Assembly (NCBI GenBank): GCA_016165875.1
Contig: JABBOT010000022.1
Location: 771,333-835,332, forward strand
From: Acanthopleura granulata
Lineage: Eukaryota > Mollusca > Polyplacophora > Chitonida > Chitonidae
DNA length: 64,000 bases
Direction of reading: 5' to 3'
Below the pieces are notes generated by a model. It had not been told where the DNA came from, made no database searches, and saw only the letters and a program-made list of their open reading frames with translations. Positions 20,713-32,100 of this stretch are shown here, in pieces (positions within the stretch are counted from its first letter, which is position 1; each line of letters starts with the position of its first letter). The position numbers and the translations under genes are program-made.

Positions 20713-21659
20713 GACATTGTGGGTTGGTCAATCTTTAGGGTGTGGATGTAACTCCAGCATACTTGTGTAAATGTAAACCTTAAAATTGTAACCAAATGTG
20801 AGCGAAGTGCAGTCATATGACAGACCAAGCATCCGCGTCCCAAGGCTTAGACATGTTATTTCTCTCCTGAATTAGCGTTTTGGGTTGAGCTATCAGAACA
20901 TTTGTTTTCTTCACATATCACATTTTTGAGGAATAAAACATAAATATCGATTTACATGTCGGCCGTCATGTTAACTTCGAAGGTTAAAGGTGGAGAAAAA
21001 AAGATGAAAATATGATACAAACCTCAGGCTGAAAGACTGTGAAAAATTATTTATATAACATGGTGTGAACACATATATCCATGTATTAATGTACAGGTTT
21101 CGATTGTTAGCTCAAGAAAATGACAAATGGGTGGGTATTTGGTACCAGCCTTTGGTCGTCTTTGAATAATGGTTTTTTAAATGTGGATGTAAATCATGTG
21201 TGGTAAACTTTGTCTTTTCTCCTAAGGTCTTTCCTGGTTAATTCGAGTTCAGTTTAAGTATGTGTTTTAACCCGTATTGATCATGGAAGTGCCGGGGTAA
21301 AAACGCTGTTGTGAACAATCAAGGTGTTAATCTTCGAGGCGCAGGGCAGTTAAGGTCATATGATCACAGAACACTAATTTAGAGACAAAACGTGACTCAA
21401 TATGTGTGCTCAGAGAATACATTGGGTGACTTAGGATTAAGGTCGAGCTAATTTGAGTATTACCTGTGGCGTACATGTAACAAAACCGAGCTCATTGACA
21501 AAGGAGAGGTAAAAAATGTGTACTTAAGTATGCTTGTTTGGAGGTTGTTGTCTTTATCAATATCGTTTTACAGGTAGTATGTATACAATTTGTGGAAGGT
21601 TTGCTTAACAAAACATTCATTATTTTAACAGTGTGCAAAGCCCACGTATATTTCTCGAC

Positions 21660-21865
21660 TTGTTCATTGATTTGTATGGCTTACTCAAGAATGCTTCCCA
21701 TATACGACGGTGACCAGCAGGTATGAAAAATCCATGATCATCTGCAGGTTGTTGGCAGGTCTTCTAACGTGTGATTTAAGAGGAAGTCAACCGGAACTGG
21801 ACATGAATGAACAGCAGTTCCAATGGGAAGAGTCTCCTGGGCTTTTGCGCTAACCACTCGACCTA
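21660..21865 (-). mobile_element. Degenerate SINE family 1
   Basis: TACTCAAGAATGCTTCCCAT, ACGACGGTGACCAGCAGG and GCGCTAACCACTCGACC in reverse order. It is strongly diverged. Confidence 0.5.
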
Positions 21866-22018
21866 TTTGATTTTAAACGCCGTTCTCAAGAAGGTTTCCC
21901 TTTTCGGATGAATGAGTCATAGACATCCGGGATAAAGCAACCATTTTTGGTAACTAACTGATCAATTGCTCCATGCTTTGGCAATACTGAAGTAGGTGTT
22001 TTTTGTTATCAGTCTATC

Positions 22019-22317
22019 AAGAAAGGGAAGTACCTACCGGAATGGCGAGGCGTCCCGATGTCCAAGGACCTGTTCGACTGTGTGCGACGAGGCCATGCTG
22101 TGGGACATCAAACCAATCGAAGGGGGAACAATGTCAGGTTTATATCCACGCCGTGGCTGGGCGATCACGTGCATATGTTGGGCCTGGCCTGTCACCTGAT
22201 TGCCATTGATGGAGATATGTCCTTTGTCCATCCTAAAGTCACGCAACGCGAGGGAATTACTTTCCTCAAAGGAGATAGCAACGAAATTGAGAACACGTTC
22301 GTACCAGAAAAGCTTGA
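22019..22317 (+). CDS. Candidate exon of an unrecognised gene
   Basis: About 299 nt open between an acceptor (TTTTTTGTTATCAG) and a donor (GAGGTAAAG). The strongest frame reads SIKKGKYLPEWRGVPMSKDL, then RGNNVRFISTPWLGDHVHML and LIAIDGDMSFVHPKVTQREG. The composition is protein-like and unlike the surrounding DNA. No family is recognised. The next exon-like stretch (from about 23219) does not join in frame without a stop, so the gene may be broken or its structure misread. Confidence 0.4.
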
Positions 22318-22448
22318 GGTAAAGCAGTATTGAACCGTGCGTGACAATAGAGACTTGATTTAAAAATTTTAAAAAATATTTTCAATCGTAAAATACGACA
22401 AGTATGTTTTGCGCTTAAATTAGGATGCAACCACTGCAGGAAGGTTAT

Positions 22449-22625
22449 GGGTTTTATTTATTTATTTATTTACGTGATTATTGCTTAGAAATGTATTTGA
22501 GAATTTTTTCACTGATACTAGCAGGTTCAGGATATGGATAGAAGTAACCAAAGTGCCTGGCGTAAACCGTCGCCCTTTGTCACCTAACTCATAAACCTCC
22601 TCACTTGTGGCAACAGACAGAACAA
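22449..22625 (-). mobile_element. Dispersed repeat family 3
   Basis: (ATTT)n is followed by TTCAGGATATGGATAGAAGT and GCGTAAACCGTCGCCC. It shares the core with 15905-16070. Confidence 0.6.
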
Positions 22626-22673
22626 CCTAGCAAGAGCAAGGTGCTTAAATCCCCCTGGCTCGAGACTATGAGA

Positions 22674-22898
22674 TTAATTTATTTATTTAATTGATATTTT
22701 ACGCTGTACTCAAGAATATTTCACTTATACGATGGCGGCCAGCATTATGGCTGGAGGAAGCGGGGCAGAGTCCTGGGGAAACCCACGACCATCCGAAGGT
22801 TGCTGGCAGATCGTCCTACGTATGGCCGGAGAGGAAGCCAGCATGAGCTGGACTTGAACTCACAGCGGTCGCAATGGTGTTAGGCTTCTGGGTCAGAA
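22674..22898 (-). mobile_element. SINE family 1
   Basis: TACTCAAGAATATTTCACTT, GATGGCGGCCAGCATTATGG and GGACTTGAACTCACAGCGG, reverse orientation. It is near full length. Confidence 0.8.
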
Positions 22899-23218
22899 TC
22901 TATAAGAGTAATTTGACATATTTATGCTGTCGTGGAAACCTGAAAATTCTGTTAAGAGTTACTGTAAACGGATTGTAGATGAGTAGATTAGAAAGGTATA
23001 TCCTGCCTGTCGAACTTTGATGACAAAGTCTATCCATATCACTTAGACACCTCAAATTACAGCTCTGACGGGCAACATCTTACGTAACGCCGGTGTCAGT
23101 AGAGAGGTTTTCATATGCGTTGAATGGTAGTTTAATCTTCTTCCATCGTTAGATTCGGATAAACAAGCATTAAGCTATTATTTTTGTTACATGTATTTCG
23201 AATTTGCTCTTATTGCAG

Positions 23219-23489
23219 CTGTGATGAACAGCCTCGTGGAAGGCCGCGTCGTCGTCCTGTAATTGAGGATGATGTTTGCAGAGGGGTAATGCGCATGCGT
23301 GGAAGCTTGCTTCCGCATAGAGGTCAATTTTTCTTGTTCAATCATCTTGTTTTCTCTTGTATTTATAAGAAACTGGTAATCGAAGACGCTTATGCTAACG
23401 TCAGAGGTGTAGTGGAACACTTCTACAAGTGCATGGCTTCCGGGTACTACACTGCCGTGGAGGATGCTCATCGGGAGTCACCGATATGA
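23219..23489 (+). pseudogene. Exon-like stretches of the same unrecognised gene
   Basis: An acceptor (CTTATTGCAG) at 23218 opens VMNSLVEGRVVV in one frame, soon stopped. From about 23370 another stretch reads KLVIEDAYANVRGVVEHFYK then CMASGYYTAVEDAHRE. One frame stops at 23487, and the shifted frame continues SVILSEDETIWGYVKLN up to a SINE. The frame changes suggest decay. Confidence 0.3.
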
Positions 23490-23635
23490 GCGTCATTCTG
23501 AGCGAAGACGAGACAATCTGGGGCTATGTCAAGTTGAATATCCTACGCTCTTTTCTGTCTGGACATTCTGACGACCTTTTGATTGACACTTATTACACTG
23601 ACAGGTTTGGGTACGGTGTTTTTTCCGACTTTGTA

Positions 23636-23965
23636 CATTTATGGGGTTTAACGTCGTACTTAATGTTTCAGTCATATGACAACAAGGAGTTCTGGTGTGT
23701 GCATGTAGCATGTGTCTTCTTGTGGCACGGCAAATCCGTGCTGCGAAATTGCTGCCGCCAGGGGAACATCATGCCGAAGACACCAGACTTGACACCCCAA
23801 CCTGTCACATAATACTGACACCGGGCCTACCAGTCCCCTTTCCTTGCTGTAATCTCTCAATGACGAGCGCCAAGCGAGGCAGCTACAAGTGCCAGTTTTA
23901 AAGCCTTTGGTGTGACCCGAATCAGGCTTGAACCTGGAACTCCCAACCTAGAGGCGGCCGCTTGT
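23636..23965 (-). mobile_element. SINE family 2
   Basis: TTTAACGTCGTACTTAATG, TTGCTGCCGCCAGGGGAACA and GCGCCAAGCGAGGCAGC, then GGCTTGAACCTGGA (reverse B box). Confidence 0.78.
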
Positions 23966-24094
23966 GAGTAATAGTTAGAAATTTTAAAAGCGACGTTAAA
24001 ATATATAAATAGAAGGTTTTACTGTTTAAAATTCTGAACACCATGACAACGTATGCTTTAATAATACAACGATTTATTATGATTTTTTACATAG

Positions 24095-24168
24095 GTACGT
24101 CACCTTCAACATGAATGGTTACATACGCAAGATGCAGAGGAGAAAACTATCTCGGGCTCCGAGGGACT
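24095..24168 (+). CDS. Candidate terminal exon of the unrecognised gene
   Basis: After the acceptor TTTTTTACATAG the frame reads YVTFNMNGYIRKMQRRKL then SRAPRD and a TGA. It is short, basic and protein-like. The link to the upstream stretches is by proximity and strand only. Confidence 0.25.
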
Positions 24169-24649
24169 GAAAAGTGTGGAGACACAGCGACATCTTAAAT
24201 GGTTAAAGAATATCACTAGAAGTTCTGGGGAATGGAAACAAGAAGACACTTTCTGACATCGTCAAATCTTGGAGTGTTGTACACTGTATGTGATCTCTGT
24301 TGTAACCTCAAACCTTGAGTCAGCCTTTTGTTATGAAAGATAATTCATACTAATAATCAAAAGACTTAAGCTTACTTCGCCAAATATTTCTGAAGTTTCA
24401 ATGGAAACATACATATCCTTATTGATCTATAGGATAAAATAAGCATTAACTAATGATATATATACATATATAGGAAATGTGTATCAATGCCTTTCTACCA
24501 CCATTGTTTTACTGTGTTACTAAACCGTTGTGAATGTGTGCTTATATCATTTGCTTGGGCCTCCTATTTGTTTGGCGTGACATAGTACGGCACAGTGACG
24601 GAAGAGCCCAAGCTCAAGACAGCTTCCTCTTTAGTCGTGATGACACGAT

Positions 24650-24930
24650 CTGCCAGCTAACAGTGAATGATCGTGAGTTTGCTCATTGGATTGTCCAGTC
24701 TTCTGCCACCATATTGCTCGCCTCCGTCGTATAAGTGGAATGTTCTTGAGTGTAGGTACGGCTGAAAAAACACTAATTATATAAATGTGTCAATTTTGGT
24801 CGTACTTGCGGATGGTGGTGAGTTTCCACTCCAATTTGCCCAGTTTCCTCCCCACATATTGCTCGCCGCCGTCGTATAAGAGAAATATTCTTTAATATGC
24901 AGTGATACACTAATCAAATAAATGTATCAT
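24650..24930 (+). mobile_element. Two SINE family 1 3' parts in series
   Basis: TCGCCTCCGTCGTATAAGTG near 24720 and TCGCCGCCGTCGTATAAGAG near 24860, each followed by an AAATAAATGT-like tail. Confidence 0.65.
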
Positions 24931-25448
24931 TTAAGTACTTTTGCTGGAACCAAGGCTTTTACGCTTAGACTTCTGCTATAATTCTCGAGAGATGTTAACC
25001 ACACGTTTTGAGGCATCACAGCTTAAAGCCTCGTTTCAGATCTGAAATTATCTTACGTTTTACCATACGAAACAATCGGCTTTCCTTTCTCATTAAATAC
25101 ATGGAAATCTGTTGCTTGTCCTGAAAGCCTTCACCTGGGAAATCACAGAGGTCTCTGCATTTAGATGTATGCATGTAATGGTGCCATCCACCTGATGTTT
25201 TTTATGATTTTATGTTTTTTTTCCTCTTGTTTAGTGGTTTTTTTATAATATTTAATGGTTGACGTTTATAAGAAATTGACTGATGACTTTCGCCATGCCA
25301 ACAATACTTCGCCAATAAAGACAACAGTTGGGTTTACAGGCAAAAGGAAAACCTACCTGAGCTAAGAAATTATATGAATTTACACTACAGTCTAACATCG
25401 CGAAAGTAAAGGAACGGAATTAGGGTCGCCTCATGGATGTCAGTGGTA

Positions 25449-26362
25449 TAAGGTCCAGTCACACCAACATTTTCGATTAGTAAAAGCAACCTGCGGCCGA
25501 AAAATCGCTGATATTCCTCACAAATCGTGGACTAATCGTACGAAAAGATGTGGTGTACCTTAATGAACCCGAAAACACTGCCGGCGATCGCGAGACGGTC
25601 AGAGTGAAAGCACGAGCATCCACAAAATATTAGTTGTGATCAAAACTGATGAAAGCTCCTGTCACACATACACTTTGAAGTATCTAAAATTTCCTGCGAT
25701 CGAAGAATCATAGGCAATCGTCGTAAATCGTGGAACGTCAGTCGTGGGTGATCTTGTGAAATCTGGATGAAACTGAAGATATCACCTGCGTGGTCGTAGG
25801 TGGTTTTTCTGCATGCACAAAAACTAGCTACGATCAAATTCATTGTTGTCTATCGTGGATTGTCATGCATCAGTTATGACTTTATGGCCCTGTCGTACGA
25901 TCTCCTTACGACCATCGCCACTCGAATGCAAGTCTTGGCTGGAATATAAAAATATACAAGTGGTAAGACAGAAATATGACTTCTTTTGCAATCGACTCCT
26001 CAAAGCAAAAAAGCAGCTTAAAATACTTCTGTACACCAAAAATTTTCCACAGTTGTGACCAAACCCGATCAATTCGAGATGTTATGGAAATCGTACGATA
26101 AGCCGTCAGAAATCGCAATATCTCACGTACATTCTACGTCTTTGCAAGACTCCCAGTGGTATTAATAAAAGACTGATCGCACGACTGTCCCAGATATAAT
26201 GTATAACTATCCTCCTGGTGTCGTAGGGTCAATTTAGGTGTGAATGCGTGGGATTAGTAGGGTTCAAATCGGGTAAATCGGCCGCGATTGACCACAGTCA
26301 AACGGCCGCGGCGAATCACAGAGGTCGGAGGTAGTTGTAGGTCTGGTGTGACTCATGCCTTA
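25449..26362. mobile_element. Non-autonomous DNA-transposon-like element with terminal inverted repeats
   Basis: The left end TAAGGTCCAGTCACACCA is mirrored at the right end by TGGTGTGACTCATGCCTTA. Both ends also carry GCGGCCGA further in. Size is 914 bp. The interior is rich in ATCGT/ACGAT-type short motifs and holds no transposase ORF. No clear target-site duplication is seen. The family is not identified. Confidence 0.65.
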
Positions 26363-29139
26363 ATGCAGCGCTCACGATTGGTACATGTTCTGGCACATGT
26401 AATAATACCTGTAAAATATTTGGCAATTTTCGTTTTTGATTTACACGTTGACTTTAAAATTTTTAAACTTGTAGTAAAAATTATTGCCAGGTTTCGAGAA
26501 TTCGATAATGTATAGGTCAATATCAATAGTTCTTCGAAAATGTTCATTTAGCTCCCCATATTTATTACGGCACGCTGCCATTTCCATTAGTCACTGGGAA
26601 TTATGTTTGTTAACTGTCTGTGTGAAGGCTACCGTCCTCTGCCTAGTGAGAGCACCCTCCTACACACATCACTGACCACTTGCCCATGGCCTGCATACGT
26701 GTGTGCTGAACCGCGAGTGAATACTACCCGTAATCGTGTAACCGTTTAAAATATATCACCATCCGATTTCTACGATGAGGATATATTTTCCTTTCAAGAA
26801 ACACACTTTCATTCGGTCATTAGTAGGACGTTTCCAGCCCGGTATTGCCTGTTTCCAAACATTTCCGAATTAATTTTTTTTCCATCTTTTCGTTCTTTGA
26901 GGCGCTAAAGACATTTGTAGAGAATTGTGTTGAGTTCTGGGAATGAAATGTTAATGATTGATATTACAATAATCCAAAGATATGTATAAATTTGCGGACT
27001 AAAAGTCATATGTTTACCCCACCCCTACCCCCAGTATATAAACATGATAAGGCCTCATGAAATGTGAATGTCGGAATTGACCACGCCCATTGTTTTTTTG
27101 TGTGTAAACATCCGTATGACTACATGAAAATATCATGATTAAATTCTAACATGACATTTTTGGTGTTTTCTTTCTGACAGAGCATTGTCTTTGCATACCT
27201 GTATCACATTTTGGTTGAGATTATCTGTGTCTGCTCGATTCCCTGAGTCTTGTGTCTGAGTAGAATCCCTCATTGCAAGAAATGGGCGTTCCTGTCTCTT
27301 GCGCTGTTCTGAGTCATTTGTCCTGTTGTGTTGCGTGTTGTTGCCACAAAGATTCACTCTTCAAGTACATGTATACACATTTCAAAAGGTTACATACAGT
27401 CTATGTTTTAGCGTTAGACATTTTTTCTTCTTGGGAGAGTTTTATACTGCAACATGTGTTACAATTCAGTTTTATTTGTGTCATTAAGGGTCCAAGTTCC
27501 GAGACTCTTTTTTATAGCCTTAGTACTTTGTTAATACATTGCAGAGTAATGAAATATGTTTCATAGTGTAAGGGGATTATTTACAATTTATTGTATTGTA
27601 AGACCACTTGAGTAATTAACTTGTCGAAAATTGTCGTAACGAGTTATGCTTGCAATTCCAGTACAGAGAAATACCTCCCATTTATGTTAGATGTAGTTTG
27701 CAATTCGGAGTTATCTCCCATCTACTGTGTTAGATTACTATTGTACGTGTGTAATGATTACACATGTAGAATGCCTTTAATATTTGAGAGCTCAGTTGAA
27801 TTCTACAATGAATGCGTTAGCATTAATGGTATTGTGGTTTTAAGCTATATGCTGTATGCAATGTAGTGCACTTATTTCCATTTGAATTGAGCTATATATT
27901 TAGGTATTCGGTAATTGTTCCATGACAGTATATACTTATTGATTGCATTTTTATGGACACTATAACCAGTGTAATGCGTGGTATTAATTCATTTCTTTGT
28001 TTCTGTGTTACAAAACTGTCTATCAGACATCCACTGTATTATCTGTATCGTTTGCTAACTTGCAAATTGAATGCAGCGAATAAAGACTGTTCCTGAAAAC
28101 TCCCGACATTAGTCTTCTCAATCTCTCGACCACATTTGTTTTGTGCAAACGCAGTATGTCAATAAGCTCACATCATGTGGTAGTTTGTCTTTGGTTAATG
28201 TTTTTTTTTTCCTCTCTTTTCACAAGACTTCTACAAGGCATGAAATAAGCTAAGCAGTTCTTACAACACAAGACCGCTTCACAACCGAAAACCAGTGCTT
28301 ATTACCATCTTGCGTGTTTAGATCCAACCTAAAGGCCTAAAGTGCACAGACACTCAGTTTGTCGGTAATCTTACAAGATTTGTCCACTTCATATTTTTTT
28401 CAGAACACGGACATTTAGTATTTTACATCTGCATCCATCGTGATGTAATTCCATACGACATTACACAGATGACTTACATGTCATACTACAACACTCAACA
28501 AAGTGAAATACGTCAACTGTACACAGGCGGGGTACACAAATACACGCATGACAATGAAAAAGTAGGGCGCAGTAATACTCGATCTGTGTTATGCTTGGGC
28601 GTTCCTTTTCCAGACTTCCTGGTTATTGTTCTGGTGAAAAGCGGCTATGTCTCCTATTCAAGATCGTTTAGACCTGACTTATCAATACAAGTGTATATCC
28701 CGCCTTTCACTGAGGTGATGAATGAAGGTTTAAATTTCTCTCTCAGGAGCGCGGTAGGCTATAGATTTTCCGTATTCAGTCGCAATGTAGACCTTTCTAC
28801 TGTGGTATACAAGTAATATTTGGAGAAGCACGAGGTCAGTAATGCATGTCGGGGCAACACAGGCTAGAACAGACATGATACAAATACATGACCAGGTTTT
28901 GGTTCTGCACAACTGTTATTTACCTCCTGTTGAATAACATAGCCGACAAATACAAGCCGCATGTGAAATACCCACCTGGACTGATGGCTGATTACTCCTG
29001 AACGAAAACCTACATCTGGAAAGACTCCGAAACATTTCACGCCTGACGAGAATATACACCTCAGGTGAAATATACATGGGATTTATATCGAGGATTTAGA
29101 AAGGGTACACTAGTGAACGAGAGGAGTTACCCGTGGCAA
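26363..29139. other. Intergenic region upstream of receptor B, no gene recognised
   Basis: AT-rich, with an AATAAAGACTG polyadenylation-like site at about 28079. A possible minus-strand exon with a CAGGTATGC donor lies at about 27200-27357 but has no recognisable domain. A core promoter for receptor B presumably lies near 29.0-29.1 kb. Only a weak TTTATATC is visible. Confidence 0.45.
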
Positions 29140-29197
29140 TGCGGGCGGTTGTGAAGACCGCACCACTGTACCTCGCCCTGTTAAGCATTTTATACGG
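29140..29197 (+). CDS. Copy B exon 1: signal peptide
   Basis: 58 nt, ending in phase 1 at a consensus GGTAAGT donor. It encodes [19 protein letters not shown]: a basic start, a hydrophobic core, and a likely cleavage near the exon junction. The block A counterpart would lie upstream of the window. Confidence 0.82.
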
Positions 29198-32100
29198 TAA
29201 GTATATTGTCATCTCGTGGGTCTACAACTGACCTGATTCTCCACTATAATAGTACCTACTGTATCTACACCCAACCTGAAACCTACGTATATTTTCACCT
29301 ACCATGTTTACATCCAACCTAAATCTGGCGTAAATTTCCCCTACTGTGTCTACTTCCAACGTGCAACCCAAATCTCCCGTGTACTGCCATTCAGTAGGTC
29401 TTTATCCAACCTGTCTTGTGTTTATGGTGATTTACCTGTAGCAGGTTTGTATTCAACCTGAATATTGTTATCTAGTATTTCCACACCGAACCTGCCTCTT
29501 GTGTGTATTGCCAGCTAGTGAACATGTGCATCAAACTTTAAGTCCCGTGTTGAATGACGGAGACGAAGAAATTCCATTTTGGCAGATATCTTATATACGA
29601 ATGTTGTTTTCGGCGACTAGATTTGTGTACCTCTTCACCCCTGAGGCTACGTCAAACCAAAGCCTCGAGTACGTGTGCATCAGGGATTGCACGTTAAAGA
29701 CCACTGTATATAAAAAGAAGAAATATATAGCGACTAGAGTGGACAGTATTAGTTTATCCAAAGCATTTATTCTGGAGGGCGATACAATGATACACATAGG
29801 TTTTTTTTTCTTTTTTTTTTTGACTGAAACTGGTATTTGAATATCGTAACATAGCAATGTGATACCTGAAAATTAGACGTGCGTACCCGTAGTTCTGGGT
29901 TAAGACTTGGTGTCTGAGTAAACTTAACACAGCCATCACACCATCTTCTGGAAACCTAATGTACATGGTGAATAGGATGTGGTGATGTGGACCTTAATTC
30001 TGGGATCCAATATGATTTTTACCTCTTGGAAAATACCCGATTTTGTAGTAACTAACATATGGCTCAAATGTGCACACCACAGTGATGTATAGATTACTTT
30101 TGCAGATCCATACTCACGTGTGTATGTTATAATGAAAATATAAATTACTTTTGGGTTGCTGAGCATGTGAAATATTAACTAAATGAAATATGTATTTCCA
30201 ACAGGGCTCTGTGTTGGACGCTGTGAACCTGGTTTTGAAGGTCCGGCCTGCAGAACACGTGAGTACTTAACTGTGGAACAAGCACGTGTGTGTACTTAGA
30301 GTCACATGCTTTCTCATCAAGCCATACACCTAGGTGTTCGAGTGTAGCTGTTGAAGAACAGCATGGCTTGTCCGTGGTGAAAAGAATGACCTAACACAGA
30401 ACGCTCCAGCGCTGAAGCGGTGGAGAAAATAGCTGCAGATCATTTCAGTAGAGCTGTCTTTTGTTCGCGATGTAGGTCATGTTCCTCAGTGTATTTAGTG
30501 TGCCAGCTAACTCTGTATTCTTATCGTTTGAAAGCGTTGTTTACACGCTATAGTTAGATATGTTAACATTTGCGTGTAGGGATCGCTATATGCACGATAT
30601 ATTTAAGTGGGATATTTATTGTGAATGTGGCCTATTTGAAAAGTTTGAATTTGATGGTGAAATAGTTCCACTAAAGCATGACAGCAGGCATACTACAATG
30701 AATCTTGTGCTTTGACAATTATGAGTATGTCCACACTAACAGCCGTGATTATACCGAAATAATGTCTTCAGGTTTGTTAAATATTACATTAAATAAGCGT
30801 TTACACAAGGTACTATATTACGTAAAGAATCTAGCTATAATACCTGTGAAAATGGGAAGCTTATTTAGTGACAACCTTTGTAGGACGAATTTCGGCAGGC
30901 CAAAGAAAAATAAGGCATGATGATAACAGATGCATGTCAACATCTTTTATTCCATAGGGGTCACTCAGTAAGTATTTTAAAGGTATTTTTAAAAAAATAT
31001 ATGAATTCATATGAAATGCAGGTACCATTAAACTCGGCACTGGAAAATAGTTCAGTTCCTATTTTTCTAAACGAGCAAACTTCGGATTCAACCATGGCCA
31101 GTAGGGAGTCGGTGGATATCTATGGGGTCACACTCCTACATACATATTTTGCTGAAAAGTCGATACAAAGCGCATTCAGCGAATGCTTTCCTTCTTCTAT
31201 ACATGTGCACATATGCATTTTGAATGCATATGTCTAGCAGTCCATGTCTAATGGGGAAGAACACGACGTGATATCACTTGTTATGACATATGAAAAGATA
31301 AACCATCACATAATGGAATGTTCCCAATTAGTATTACTCGGATCAACTAACGGAAACAGCAAAATACTTAACTGTTTTCCAGGACAGTGTGTAATGGTCT
31401 GACGCGTGCTCCATCACAAAGTATTCTTTGTGTTGAAACGTGCTTACAAATACACGTACTCTTTTGATCACTATTATGTTATTTTCTATTCTCTAATTCT
31501 GCATTTTTTCCTCGATGTTTGTCTGTGATGCTTAACTGTTTGATGCTTCGTCGTTTTTAGTAATTTGTCTTGAAGGATATTATTTGGCTTTAAAATTTGT
31601 CGAGAAGGAACTTCCAGTTGCATTTGTGGTCACTTCGAAGACGGTGTCAAAACGACATGTAAATCAGTCTAGCCGCATCGCAGAGCGTCCCTCTTCATCG
31701 CACACTCATGGCTCTAATAGGATGCTTTTTCACCAGCATGTTCTGCGGGAACGTACGGCAATTATTGTGCAGAGAGATGCGGCCACTGTAGCGACGGACT
31801 GTATATCTGTGACCGATCATCCGGGCACTGTCCTGAGAAAAAACCCAGGTGCATGCCGGGATACTCTGGATTGAAATGTGACACTGGTATGTTTAATAGG
31901 TTCTGATTTATCACCTTAGGGGCAGGCTCCGGGACCGAATACAGAAACCCAGTTTTTAACTCATTTGAAACTCTGGGTTTAACACTTGCTTATTCTCCTT
32001 GGATATTAACATTCGGTAAGAATCTAACAAGTAATGTGAAGTAAAGACTAAGGTTATACTGATGTTTAAAATGTTGACCTAAGCAAAAAACGCTTCCTGG

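Noticed and set aside
28469..28816. 115-codon ORF upstream of receptor B
   Set aside because: No domain, no splice context, and it lies in AT-rich upstream DNA without counterpart in the window.
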